Of a DNA stretch of 5,043 nucleotides, positions 1 through 5,043 are shown one piece after another. The notes beneath the pieces were generated by a model. It searched no databases. It was not told the DNA's origin and saw only the letters and a list, made by a program, of their open reading frames with translations. The stretch is from positions 6,593 to 11,635 of the forward strand of contig DFQW01000140.1 of NCBI GenBank assembly GCA_002377985.1, in the 5' to 3' direction. Both the position numbers and the translations under genes were made by a program. The DNA comes from Halieaceae bacterium UBA3479 (GTDB lineage: Bacteria; Pseudomonadota; Gammaproteobacteria; Pseudomonadales; Halieaceae). Each line of letters starts with the position of its first letter. Positions within the stretch are counted from its first letter, which is position 1.

Positions 1-1
1 C

Positions 2-619
2 GCCCCCGAGCCGGCCCCGCAACCCAATTTAGTGGATCGCTACCTGGTTGCGGCAGAGCACATGGGGGTAGAAGCAGCGCTGATCCTGAATAAGGCAGAT
101 CTGATCCACGGCAGCGGCCTGCCCGAGCAGCTCGCGGACTATGCGGCGCTCGGGTACCGCACCCTCGCTACACATCAGGGCATGCCCGATGCGTCTGATC
201 TGGCCCAACTGATCGGCGACAGCACGGTCGTTCTGGTGGGACAGTCGGGTGTGGGGAAATCGTCGCTGATTCAGCGACTGTTACCCGACGTCGTGATCCG
301 CGTGGGCGCGCTCTCGGAGCTGGCAGATAAAGGCCGCCATACCACCACCACCGCGGAGCTTTTCCACTTGCCCAATGGCGGGCGCTTGATCGATTCACCG
401 GGTGTCAGAGAATTTGGCCTGAGTCACGTAACACCCGCCGACATCGCTCTGGGATTCAGGGAGTTTTCCGCGTTTTTAGGGCTTTGCCGATTCCGTGATT
501 GCCAGCACGAGCAGGAACCTGACTGCGCGCTGAGAGCGGCGGTAGCCGATGGCCACATTAGCGAGGCACGTTTTGAAAGTTACCGCCAGATTCGTCACAG
601 TGTGGCTGGCACGGCGTAG
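2..619 (+). CDS. rsgA: Ribosome small-subunit maturation GTPase RsgA (3' part; 5' end outside window)
   Basis: RsgA (YjeQ/EngC) is a circularly permuted GTPase that binds the 30S subunit late in assembly and uses GTP hydrolysis to leave it. The frame is open from base 2, and the residues before the GTG at 32 (ending PNLVDRYLVAAE) match the family's linker from the N-terminal OB domain, so that GTG is internal and the OB domain lies outside the window. Counting from the GTG codon, motifs come in the permuted order G4-G1-G2-G3: NKAD at 20-23, P-loop GQSGVGKS at 70-77, the Thr-rich GRHTTTT at 101-107 (G2/switch I) and DSPG at 121-124. The C-terminal zinc finger is intact as C-x4-C-x-H-x5-C (Cys152, Cys157, His159, Cys165). 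All key residues are present, so it looks functional. It ends at TAG, 24 bases before the stop of the convergent psd. Promoter and start cannot be seen. Confidence 0.96.
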   Translation, partial: APEPAPQPNLVDRYLVAAEHMGVEAALILNKADLIHGSGLPEQLADYAALGYRTLATHQGMPDASDLAQLIGDSTVVLVGQSGVGKSSLIQRLLPDVVIRVGALSELADKGRHTTTTAELFHLPNGGRLIDSPGVREFGLSHVTPADIALGFREFSAFLGLCRFRDCQHEQEPDCALRAAVADGHISEARFESYRQIRHSVAGTA

Positions 620-634
620 CAGCGGGCCACGTAC

Positions 635-650
635 AAAAAGGGGCTACCCC
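635..650 (-). terminator. Minimal hairpin plus T-tract at the psd stop codon
   Basis: Read on the minus strand this is GGGG, a TAG loop, CCCC, then TTTTT. That is a four-pair all-GC stem whose three-base loop is the psd stop codon, followed directly by five T residues. The shape is that of an intrinsic terminator for psd, but the stem is shorter than usual and the tight loop would be strained. A weaker GTAGC/GCTAC pairing (616-620 with 643-647) also spans the rsgA/psd junction. No strong terminator for rsgA is visible. Confidence 0.3.
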
Positions 651-1510
651 GTGACGCCGGTGCTGGATACCGTGGAGGGCTGCGCGAGGGCCGCGCGTAC
701 GGTGACCGCGTCACCTGCCTCGTTGGCCCAATCAAGATTGCTTGCTTCGGTCACCAAGACTACGGTGGACCCCAGAAAAAATCGGCCCATCTCCTGACCC
801 GCCTCCAATACCGGGCCTTCTCCCTCGGGCCAGAATTGCTCCCTCATCGCCCCCGTACCGGGTATCTCGCGTCCACCCCAAACCGTGGCGATGCCGGCCA
901 CAATCATGGCTCCCACCAGGACTACGACCAGCCCACCGTGATCGGTTTCAAAAAAACAGACCAACCGCTCGTTGCGCGCCATTAGTCCCGCCACCCGCTC
1001 TGTGGTCGCGCGGTTAACCGAGAACAAATCACCGGGGACATAGCGTGTGCTGACAAGCCTGCCACGCACCGGCATATGCACGCGGTGATAGTCTCTGGGC
1101 GACAAATACGTGGTAGCAAAGCACCCGTGGGCATACCGGCTGGCCTCCTCCTCAGAACCCGCCAGCAAGTCGACTATGCGATAGTTTCGCCCTTTGGCCT
1201 GAACCAGCTCCGACGCCTCTATAGCGCCGCGCTGACTGAGCACACCATCTGCCGGATGACTCCAGACAGCATCGCCCAACGGGCGCGCACCCTCGCGTAA
1301 CGAGCGTGTAAAAAAAGCATTGAAGTGAGGGTAATCCTCGGCCTGCCGGCAACTCGCGTCGGTTAGCGTGATGTCATAGCGAGCCATAAACAGCCGTATT
1401 AGCCGATTCTTCAACCACACAGGGTTTTCCAATTGCGCCAGCCACCCCACCAAACGGGACAGGGCGTGCTGAGGCAAAATTGCCTGTAAGGCAGTCATTA
1501 CGAAATCCAT
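644..1510 (-). CDS. psd: Phosphatidylserine decarboxylase proenzyme
   Basis: Psd decarboxylates phosphatidylserine to phosphatidylethanolamine at the inner membrane, the last step of the main route to this lipid. With the start at 1510 the protein has 288 residues, somewhat shorter than the roughly 320 of E. coli. The N-terminus (LQAILPQHALSRLVGWLAQ) aligns with the E. coli enzyme from its first residues, which is why I prefer this ATG. An in-frame ATG at 1534 would add eight residues, one at 1498 would remove four, and none has a good Shine-Dalgarno. Motifs in order: HPADG (about 85-89, Asp88), TTYLSPRDYHRVHMP (about 133-147, His145), VPGDLFSVN, and LGST at 246-249. Ser248 should become the pyruvoyl group after self-cleavage between Gly247 and Ser248. 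Asp, His and Ser correspond to the known E. coli autoprocessing triad. It is convergent with rsgA and divergent from the barrel gene; in E. coli rsgA and psd run in the same direction. Confidence 0.96.
   Translation of the reverse strand: MDFVMTALQAILPQHALSRLVGWLAQLENPVWLKNRLIRLFMARYDITLTDASCRQAEDYPHFNAFFTRSLREGARPLGDAVWSHPADGVLSQRGAIEASELVQAKGRNYRIVDLLAGSEEEASRYAHGCFATTYLSPRDYHRVHMPVRGRLVSTRYVPGDLFSVNRATTERVAGLMARNERLVCFFETDHGGLVVVLVGAMIVAGIATVWGGREIPGTGAMREQFWPEGEGPVLEAGQEMGRFFLGSTVVLVTEASNLDWANEAGDAVTVRAALAQPSTVSSTGVTG
1472..1493. repeat. Alternating short inverted repeats AGGCA / TGCCT / AGGCA
   Basis: AGGCA (1472-1476), TGCCT (1481-1485) and AGGCA (1489-1493) alternate, so the middle copy can pair with either neighbour: AGGCAA-AA-TTGCCT, or TGCCT-GTA-AGGCA. 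The stretch lies in the first codons of psd (A-L-Q-A-I-L-P) and about 40-60 bases upstream of the plus-strand barrel gene. It could be an operator or mRNA hairpin, but the repeated GCA/TTG-type codons may explain it by chance. Confidence 0.3.
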
Positions 1511-1535
1511 GCGACTATTGTACCCTAGCACCATG
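1508..1535. promoter_or_regulatory. Divergent start region of psd and the barrel gene, with a weak -10-like box
   Basis: Two CATG tetramers (1508-1511 and 1532-1535) each provide an ATG on both strands: psd at 1510 or 1534, and the barrel gene at 1509 or 1533. The 24-base spacing keeps both pairs in frame. On the minus strand TACAAT (1522 down to 1517) resembles a -10 box six bases before the 1510 ATG, which would give psd an almost leaderless mRNA; no good -35 accompanies it. No clear ribosome binding site precedes any of the four ATGs, so the exact starts are unsettled. Promoters for one or both genes must lie inside the other's coding region. Confidence 0.3.
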
Positions 1536-2675
1536 CAACTCTATGCATTGACACTGCACCTGCGCCTGCGCTTTTTCCGCCTCACCGGCGTCAGCGCGCT
1601 GTGCATCAGCCTTGGCTTGGCGATGACGGCGCACGCCACCGATGAGGCCAGCACAACCGGGCCCGCTCTGGATACCGAAGAGATACAGCTCGATGCGGCA
1701 CCAACATCATCGAGCGACGTTGGTGCCGGGACGCCCCTCTCAACCGATACGGCCCTGTCTGAGGCAACCGTAGCGCCCGCGGCTGCGGACCCCGAGGAAG
1801 CGGGTTGGATTGACGACGGCCATGACTACGCTGCGCGAAAAGCCAATGAAATGACCCAGTGGGTTGATAATTTCTTTGGCAACGATGAAAGAGATCTGGA
1901 ACAAGCGGAATCCCGTTTACGTTTTCGCACCATCTACGACTGGGATCAGCGACTCAGCAACGAGGTCAAATTCAGACTGGGTGGCAAGGTCAACCTGCCC
2001 CAAATTTCTGATCGGCTGGATCTCGTCTTCCGCGGTGAGGAGATGGACGGCATGGGTGAGCGCGACAGTCAGCAGTACGACGAAGACCGCGTTGGGCTGC
2101 AGTTACAAGTGGGCAATACGGAATTGGAGAAACATCGTTTTGATCTGACCATGGGCGTCTCCAGCGCGGGTCTCAGACCCGGCGTGAAGTACGTTTTTCA
2201 GGATGCTTTTGCGAGGGACATGAATTTTCGGTTCACCCAGCGGATCATGCACGAGAACGATGAGGGGGTATACGGGATATCCCAGTTTGTGCTGGATAAG
2301 GCTCTCAGCGACCGAAGCCTTGCGCGCAGCTACACCCGGTTAATGCAGGGCGAAGAAACCGATGGCTTGGAGTGGTCAACGACTTTGTCCTACGCCCGCG
2401 CATGGAACAACGAACGGGGCCGGATCGGTGCTACCTGGCTTTATGTCGGCGCAGAGGGTCAAACCGAACCCTATGACTATGTCAGCAACTATCTGGTGGG
2501 GGTGAGGTTCAGGCGTCAGGCCTATCGCGACTTTTTATTCTGGGAGGTAGAACCCAGCTACAACTGGCGCATCGACGAGCCTTATTTCGACCGCGATGGC
2601 GCCTGGAAGGTAGTGCTGCGGCTCGAATTTCTCTTATTTGACAACCCCGACCCCCGCGACGAAGAACGGCTTTAA
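1533..2675 (+). CDS. Uncharacterised secreted protein, probable outer-membrane beta-barrel
   Basis: I cannot assign this 380-residue protein to a named family. Starting at 1533 it opens with a basic n-region (RLRFFR), a hydrophobic stretch (VSALCISLGLAM, about 20-31) and an AHA site at 33-35, a good Sec/signal-peptidase I signal. Next comes a low-complexity Ala/Thr/Ser/Asp/Glu segment (about 36-90), likely a flexible periplasmic linker. From about 127 to 369 alternating polar/hydrophobic stretches ending in aromatic residues look like amphipathic beta strands, for example EVKFRLGGKVNLP, RLDLVFRGE, DRVGLQLQVG, MNFRFTQRIM, LEWSTTLSYARAW, GRIGATWLYVGA, NYLVGVRFRR, DFLFWEVEPSYNWR and AWKVVLRLEFLLF. 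That supports an outer-membrane barrel. The protein does not end in the typical terminal aromatic: a charged tail (DNPDPRDEERL) follows the last strand. An in-frame ATG at 1509 would add eight residues and overlap psd. It stops 29 bases before the convergent phoH stop, with no visible terminator. Confidence 0.8.
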   Translation: MQLYALTLHLRLRFFRLTGVSALCISLGLAMTAHATDEASTTGPALDTEEIQLDAAPTSSSDVGAGTPLSTDTALSEATVAPAAADPEEAGWIDDGHDYAARKANEMTQWVDNFFGNDERDLEQAESRLRFRTIYDWDQRLSNEVKFRLGGKVNLPQISDRLDLVFRGEEMDGMGERDSQQYDEDRVGLQLQVGNTELEKHRFDLTMGVSSAGLRPGVKYVFQDAFARDMNFRFTQRIMHENDEGVYGISQFVLDKALSDRSLARSYTRLMQGEETDGLEWSTTLSYARAWNNERGRIGATWLYVGAEGQTEPYDYVSNYLVGVRFRRQAYRDFLFWEVEPSYNWRIDEPYFDRDGAWKVVLRLEFLLFDNPDPRDEERL

Positions 2676-2704
2676 TCCCCCGCCCGCTCTCCGCAAGACC
2701 GCTA

Positions 2705-4144
2705 CTAGAGATTCTCCTCGGCAAAGGCGGCGAGTCGGGAGCGCACAATACCATTGACATGCATTACGCCCGCGTGGGGGTAGTGCTTCACCTTCTCAAC
2801 CAGATACGTTAGCCCCGAGGTCAGCGGTGAGATGTACTTGTTGTCGATCTGCGCGAGGTTCCCCAGCACCACCAGCTTCGAATCTGCCCCCACCCGGCTG
2901 ATGATCGATTTCAACTGAAACTGAGTCAGCCCCTGCGCCTCGTCGATCACAATATACGCACCGTTGAATGAGCGACCGCGCATAAAGTTCAGTGACTTAA
3001 ACTGGATATTGGCGCGCTCTTTTACGTACTCAATACTGCCATTGGCGCATTCGTCCGCGCCGTGAAGAATCTCGAGGTTATCGTCAAAGGCGGCCAGCCA
3101 CGGTGCCATTTTCTCCTCTTCGGTACCGGGCAGGAAACCGATTTCCTCGGCGATGGGCGGCGTTGATCGGGCCACAATTAACTTGTTGTATTTCTTCTGC
3201 TCGAGAATCGCATGCAGGCCATAGGCCAGCGCCAACAGCGTCTTGCCCGAGCCCGCCGGGCCCGTGAGCACCGTCATATCCACGTCTTCACAGTCCAGCA
3301 AGCGCATCGCCATCGCCTGCTCTAAATTACGCGGCGCCAGCCCCCAAAAACGCTGGTTCATCAGGTGATCGCGACTATCCACTGCCAGATAGACGTAGTC
3401 GTCATCCACGTGGTCAACATAGGCAATAAAGTCTTGCTCGTCGTAAAGAAACTGGTTGGGGTAAGCGCCTGGCAACTCTGAGCGGGGAATGCGGTGCAAA
3501 GTGAGGCTCTCTTCGCGGACCGTATCAACGCGCTCAATGGCAGACCAAAAGTCGCCCGGGAAGCACTCATAGCCAGTAGACAATAAGTCGATGTCATCCA
3601 GCACCCGGTCGTGGCGATAATCCTCAACGTGCTCCAGGCCCGACCCTTTGGCCTTGATGCGCATGTTGATGTCTTTGGTGACCAAACAGACAAATGCCCC
3701 GGGATAGTCGGCACTCAATCTCAGCGCCACGTTGATAATGCGATTATCGTTGGCCTGATCCTCATTGGTATTGAGAAACGGAACGGATTCATCCTCCGTA
3801 ATCAGCTGATCAGGGAAAATCGCGAGAGTGCCCAACCGGTTTTGATCCAGAGTGGAGCCCGGGATATCCACCCCTCGTTGGATTTGCTGGGGCGTGGCGT
3901 TGCCCACGACTTTGTCGATCAGCTGAATCGCTATGCGTGCCTCTCGACTTACGCTCTTATCGCGTCGGTCCTTGATGTGATCGAGCTCTTCGAGCACGGT
4001 CATGGGAATTACAACCTGATGCTCGGCAAAAGCGGTAACTGCTGTGGGGTCATGCAACAGGACGTTAGTGTCCAATACATAGATTTTTCGATGTGCAGGT
4101 TCGAGCTGGGTGACTTCGTGAGTCTCGGCTGCAATCAAAGGCAT
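2705..4144 (-). CDS. PIN-domain/PhoH ATPase fusion (PhoH2/YlaK type)
   Basis: This 479-residue protein joins an N-terminal PIN nuclease domain to a C-terminal PhoH ATPase domain. Mycobacterial PhoH2 of this architecture is reported to be an ATP-dependent RNA helicase and ribonuclease; the same cytoplasmic activity is inferred here. The start at 4144 is set by a strong AAGGAGG four bases upstream; the ATG at 4174 has no such site. PIN residues (about 20-160): Asp25 in VLDTN, Glu52/Glu53 and Asp55 in TVLEELDHIKD, Asp133 in ANDNRI and Asp158 in VTKDIN, a complete acidic set. A middle segment (about 170-285) leads to Walker A GPAGSGKT (295-302), Walker B VIDEAQ (399-404; Asp401, Glu402), sensor-like GNLAQID (428-434) and a late GIVRSR (465-470) that may hold the arginine finger. 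Nothing is missing. It is divergent from the exoribonuclease gene. It differs from the short PhoH/YbeZ by carrying the PIN domain. No antitoxin-like gene sits beside it. Confidence 0.93.
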   Translation of the reverse strand: MPLIAAETHEVTQLEPAHRKIYVLDTNVLLHDPTAVTAFAEHQVVIPMTVLEELDHIKDRRDKSVSREARIAIQLIDKVVGNATPQQIQRGVDIPGSTLDQNRLGTLAIFPDQLITEDESVPFLNTNEDQANDNRIINVALRLSADYPGAFVCLVTKDINMRIKAKGSGLEHVEDYRHDRVLDDIDLLSTGYECFPGDFWSAIERVDTVREESLTLHRIPRSELPGAYPNQFLYDEQDFIAYVDHVDDDYVYLAVDSRDHLMNQRFWGLAPRNLEQAMAMRLLDCEDVDMTVLTGPAGSGKTLLALAYGLHAILEQKKYNKLIVARSTPPIAEEIGFLPGTEEEKMAPWLAAFDDNLEILHGADECANGSIEYVKERANIQFKSLNFMRGRSFNGAYIVIDEAQGLTQFQLKSIISRVGADSKLVVLGNLAQIDNKYISPLTSGLTYLVEKVKHYPHAGVMHVNGIVRSRLAAFAEENL

Positions 4145-4148
4145 GAAT

Positions 4149-4155
4149 CCTCCTT
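4149..4155 (-). promoter_or_regulatory. Strong Shine-Dalgarno deciding the PIN-PhoH start
   Basis: On the minus strand AAGGAGG is followed by ATTC and the ATG at 4144. This near-perfect anti-16S match settles the start at 4144 over the longer in-frame ATG at 4174. It is the strongest ribosome binding site in the window. Confidence 0.85.
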
Positions 4156-4287
4156 GGGAGATGGGGTAACACACAGAGAGAACCGCATCGACGCCGTCGC
4201 ACCGAGCGATAAGAACAGCAGTTTAGGCAAAATGGAGGGATGGTGGGGCCGACGCGCAAGCTGGGCGCCGGTGGGGGTCTGCGTACT

Positions 4288-4300
4288 CCGCTTCAAGCGG
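4288..4300. repeat. 13-base perfect palindrome CCGCTT-C-AAGCGG
   Basis: Six-base arms flank one central base. As RNA it could form a CCGC/GCGG stem with a five-base loop. It lies about 145 bases before the phoH start, inside the leader that the candidate minus-strand promoter would transcribe. It could be a leader hairpin or a protein-binding site. No T-tract follows it on either strand, so an intrinsic terminator is unlikely. Confidence 0.4.
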
Positions 4301-4353
4301 TCATCTCTATGAGCGACAGACAGCGTCCTACTCTCCACATTTCGAACTCCCCC

Positions 4354-4382
4354 AGTAAACCGATGCCAAGACGCGCTGTCAA
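4354..4382 (-). promoter_or_regulatory. Candidate sigma-70 promoter for PIN-PhoH
   Basis: On the minus strand a perfect TTGACA (4382-4377) is followed after 17 bases by TTTACT (4359-4354). The -10 matches the consensus at four of six positions but lacks the important second-position A. Transcription would begin near 4347, giving a leader of about 200 bases before the phoH start. The perfect -35 and ideal spacing favour it; the weak -10 and long leader count against it. Confidence 0.4.
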
Positions 4383-4412
4383 CGATTCTGTTCGCACATC
4401 AAGTGTTAAACC

Positions 4413-4427
4413 CTTCCTGACAGGAAG
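4413..4427. promoter_or_regulatory. 15-base perfect palindrome over the -35 of the exoribonuclease promoter (possible operator)
   Basis: CTTCCTG and CAGGAAG are exact inverted repeats around a single A. The one-base centre suits a dimeric DNA-binding protein better than a hairpin, although CTTCC/GGAAG with a five-base loop could fold in RNA. The candidate -35 CTGACA (4417-4422) lies inside it, so a bound regulator would block polymerase. The regulator cannot be named from this sequence. Confidence 0.4.
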
Positions 4428-4445
4428 CATGAAGTTCGATAGCAT
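4417..4445 (+). promoter_or_regulatory. Candidate sigma-70 promoter for the exoribonuclease gene
   Basis: CTGACA (five of six matches to TTGACA) is followed after exactly 17 bases by TAGCAT (four of six matches to TATAAT, keeping the first T, second A, fifth A and last T). Transcription would start near 4452, about 80 bases before the ATG at 4534. Its -35 is 34 bases from the -35 of the opposing phoH candidate, so the two promoters would stand back to back. Confidence 0.42.
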
Positions 4446-4533
4446 CTCGCCCTACGTCGAATCGTATTGTTAACGCCTCAGCTTAGTGACGGAAACACTG
4501 CGACTCTCAACCAGTCAGGAGCCGAACACGGCC

Positions 4534-5043
4534 ATGCTCGATCGCAACGCGATGGCGCAGCTCAAGGGACTTCGAGAAGAACTCGAAGCGCAGAACGAGC
4601 GCACCGAAGCGACCATCAAAGGGACTCAGCACCGCTATGGATTTGCGGTCACGGCCGACGGCCGAGAAATTTTTATCCCCCCCGAAGAAATGCTCAAAGT
4701 CTTGCCCGGCGATAGGGCAGCCATCTGCATCCGGCCCGCCGCCCCTATTAAGGGAAAAAAGGACAAAGGGGGGCGCACCGTCGCCGAGATTGAGCGGCTG
4801 ATCGAAACCAGCCTCGACCATTTTGTGGGGCATGTTGTGCAAAAAGGAAAAGCGACCTTTGTCGTGCCCGACATCCCCGGTCTGTCGCGATGGCTTTTTA
4901 TCCCCCCGCACGCGCGCAATGGCGTCGCACCCGGTGATCTGGTGGCCTGTGCCCTGCTTCGCCACCCTATTAAAGACGGCAAGCCCTCGGCAAAGGTGCT
5001 CGAGCGTCTTGGCGACGAGCATACCCCCGGGGTCGAGAACCGC
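4534..5043 (+). CDS. RNase II/RNase R (RNB)-family 3'-5' exoribonuclease, short form (5' part; runs off window)
   Basis: The first 170 residues of a protein resembling the short RNase R-like (VacB/RNase II family) exoribonucleases of Pseudomonas-type bacteria, which degrade RNA from the 3' end in the cytoplasm. The start has AGGAG at 4517-4521, twelve bases upstream, which is long; GTG 4486 and ATG 4552 are alternatives. A charged helix (about 5-28) comes first. A cold-shock/OB-like segment follows with RYGFAVTADGREIFIPPEEM and VLPGDRA (about 34-63), then a Lys/Gly-rich insert (70-82). A second OB-like segment runs about 97-159: HFVGHVVQKGKATFVVPD, RWLFIPP and GVAPGDLV. The IFIPP/LFIPP plus PGD pattern repeats in both. 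The winged-helix domain at the front of E. coli RNase R is absent. The catalytic RNB domain with its Asp cluster and the S1 domain would lie beyond the right edge, so activity cannot be judged. It is divergent from PIN-PhoH. Confidence 0.8.
   Translation, partial: MLDRNAMAQLKGLREELEAQNERTEATIKGTQHRYGFAVTADGREIFIPPEEMLKVLPGDRAAICIRPAAPIKGKKDKGGRTVAEIERLIETSLDHFVGHVVQKGKATFVVPDIPGLSRWLFIPPHARNGVAPGDLVACALLRHPIKDGKPSAKVLERLGDEHTPGVENR

Larger units (their letters stand above)
4156..4533. other. Divergent intergenic control region between PIN-PhoH and exoribonuclease genes
   Basis: About 380 bases with no convincing gene. Open frames here (plus 4240-4473; minus 4338-4135) give proteins without recognisable motifs or good ribosome binding sites. 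The region holds candidate promoters facing both ways, two short perfect palindromes (4288-4300 and 4413-4427), a looser TTCGA/TCGAA pair (about 4435-4439 and 4457-4461), and a long potential leader for the phoH mRNA. I recognise no riboswitch, tRNA or known small RNA. Confidence 0.6.

Noticed and set aside
549..1300. Several plus-strand open frames (549-797, 742-1017, 1076-1300) opposite psd
   Set aside because: They are Arg/Pro-rich shadow frames of psd and the rsgA end in GC-rich DNA; none has a start signal or family resemblance.
2676..2704. Possible bidirectional terminator between the convergent barrel and phoH genes
   Set aside because: The 29-base gap has no inverted repeat and no T-tract on either strand.
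2705..4144. PIN domain as part of a VapBC-type toxin-antitoxin system
   Set aside because: The PIN domain is fused to a full PhoH ATPase and no small antitoxin-like gene lies beside it; the upstream region is a divergent control region.
3611..4312. Long plus-strand open frame (233 residues) opposite phoH
   Set aside because: It is the shadow of the PIN-PhoH gene, has no recognisable domain or good ribosome binding site, and the minus-strand frame is a clear full-length family member.
4135..4338. Possible 67-residue leader peptide (GTG start) overlapping the PIN-PhoH start
   Set aside because: It overlaps the phoH start in a coupling-like way, but has no Shine-Dalgarno, begins with GTG, and its sequence looks like random translation; it is not called as a gene.
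4341..4347. GTTCGAA on the minus strand, similar to a tRNA T-loop
   Set aside because: The flanking bases do not form a T-stem, and no acceptor or anticodon arms can be drawn around it.
4240..4473. 77-residue plus-strand open frame ending before the exoribonuclease gene
   Set aside because: No motif, no ribosome binding site, and it covers the candidate promoters and palindromes expected in a control region.
4507..5022. Minus-strand open frame of 171 residues opposite the exoribonuclease gene
   Set aside because: The plus-strand frame encodes recognisable OB-fold RNase segments (RYGF, IFIPP, LFIPP, PGD) and runs to the window edge; the antisense product has no such motifs.

Overview
The window reads as ordinary chromosome of a Gammaproteobacterium. 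The proteins resemble RsgA, Psd, a PIN-PhoH ATPase and a short-form RNase R-like enzyme of Pseudomonadales/Cellvibrionales-type bacteria. This placement rests on remembered family resemblance and on the rsgA-psd pairing, which is also linked in Escherichia coli; genus cannot be told. Coding density is high. I see no tRNA, rRNA, CRISPR array, transposase, integrase or phage gene.

Layout: (1) Bases 2-619, plus strand: the C-terminal two thirds or so of rsgA, a ribosome-maturation GTPase, cut by the left edge. (2) Bases 644-1510, minus strand: psd, phosphatidylserine decarboxylase, convergent with rsgA across a 24-base gap. (3) Bases 1533-2675, plus strand: an uncharacterised secreted protein, probably an outer-membrane beta-barrel, divergent from psd. 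The two starts are about 22 bases apart or overlap, depending on the start chosen. (4) Bases 2705-4144, minus strand: a PIN-PhoH fusion (PhoH2/YlaK type) with a strong ribosome binding site. (5) Bases 4145-4533: the only long intergenic stretch, with candidate back-to-back promoters and two short perfect palindromes. (6) Bases 4534-5043, plus strand: the start of an RNB-family 3'-5' exoribonuclease lacking the usual RNase R N-terminal helix-turn-helix, cut by the right edge.

Functionally, three of the five genes act on RNA or ribosomes: RsgA in 30S maturation, PIN-PhoH as a putative RNA helicase/endoribonuclease, and the RNB exoribonuclease. The other two concern the envelope: phosphatidylethanolamine synthesis and a putative outer-membrane protein. 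The divergent phoH/exoribonuclease pair sharing one control region is the most coherent hint of joint regulation. I found no convincing evidence of a wholly new system. The best leads are the unknown barrel protein, the phoH-RNase control region with a palindrome over a -35 element, and the very tight psd/barrel divergent start region.
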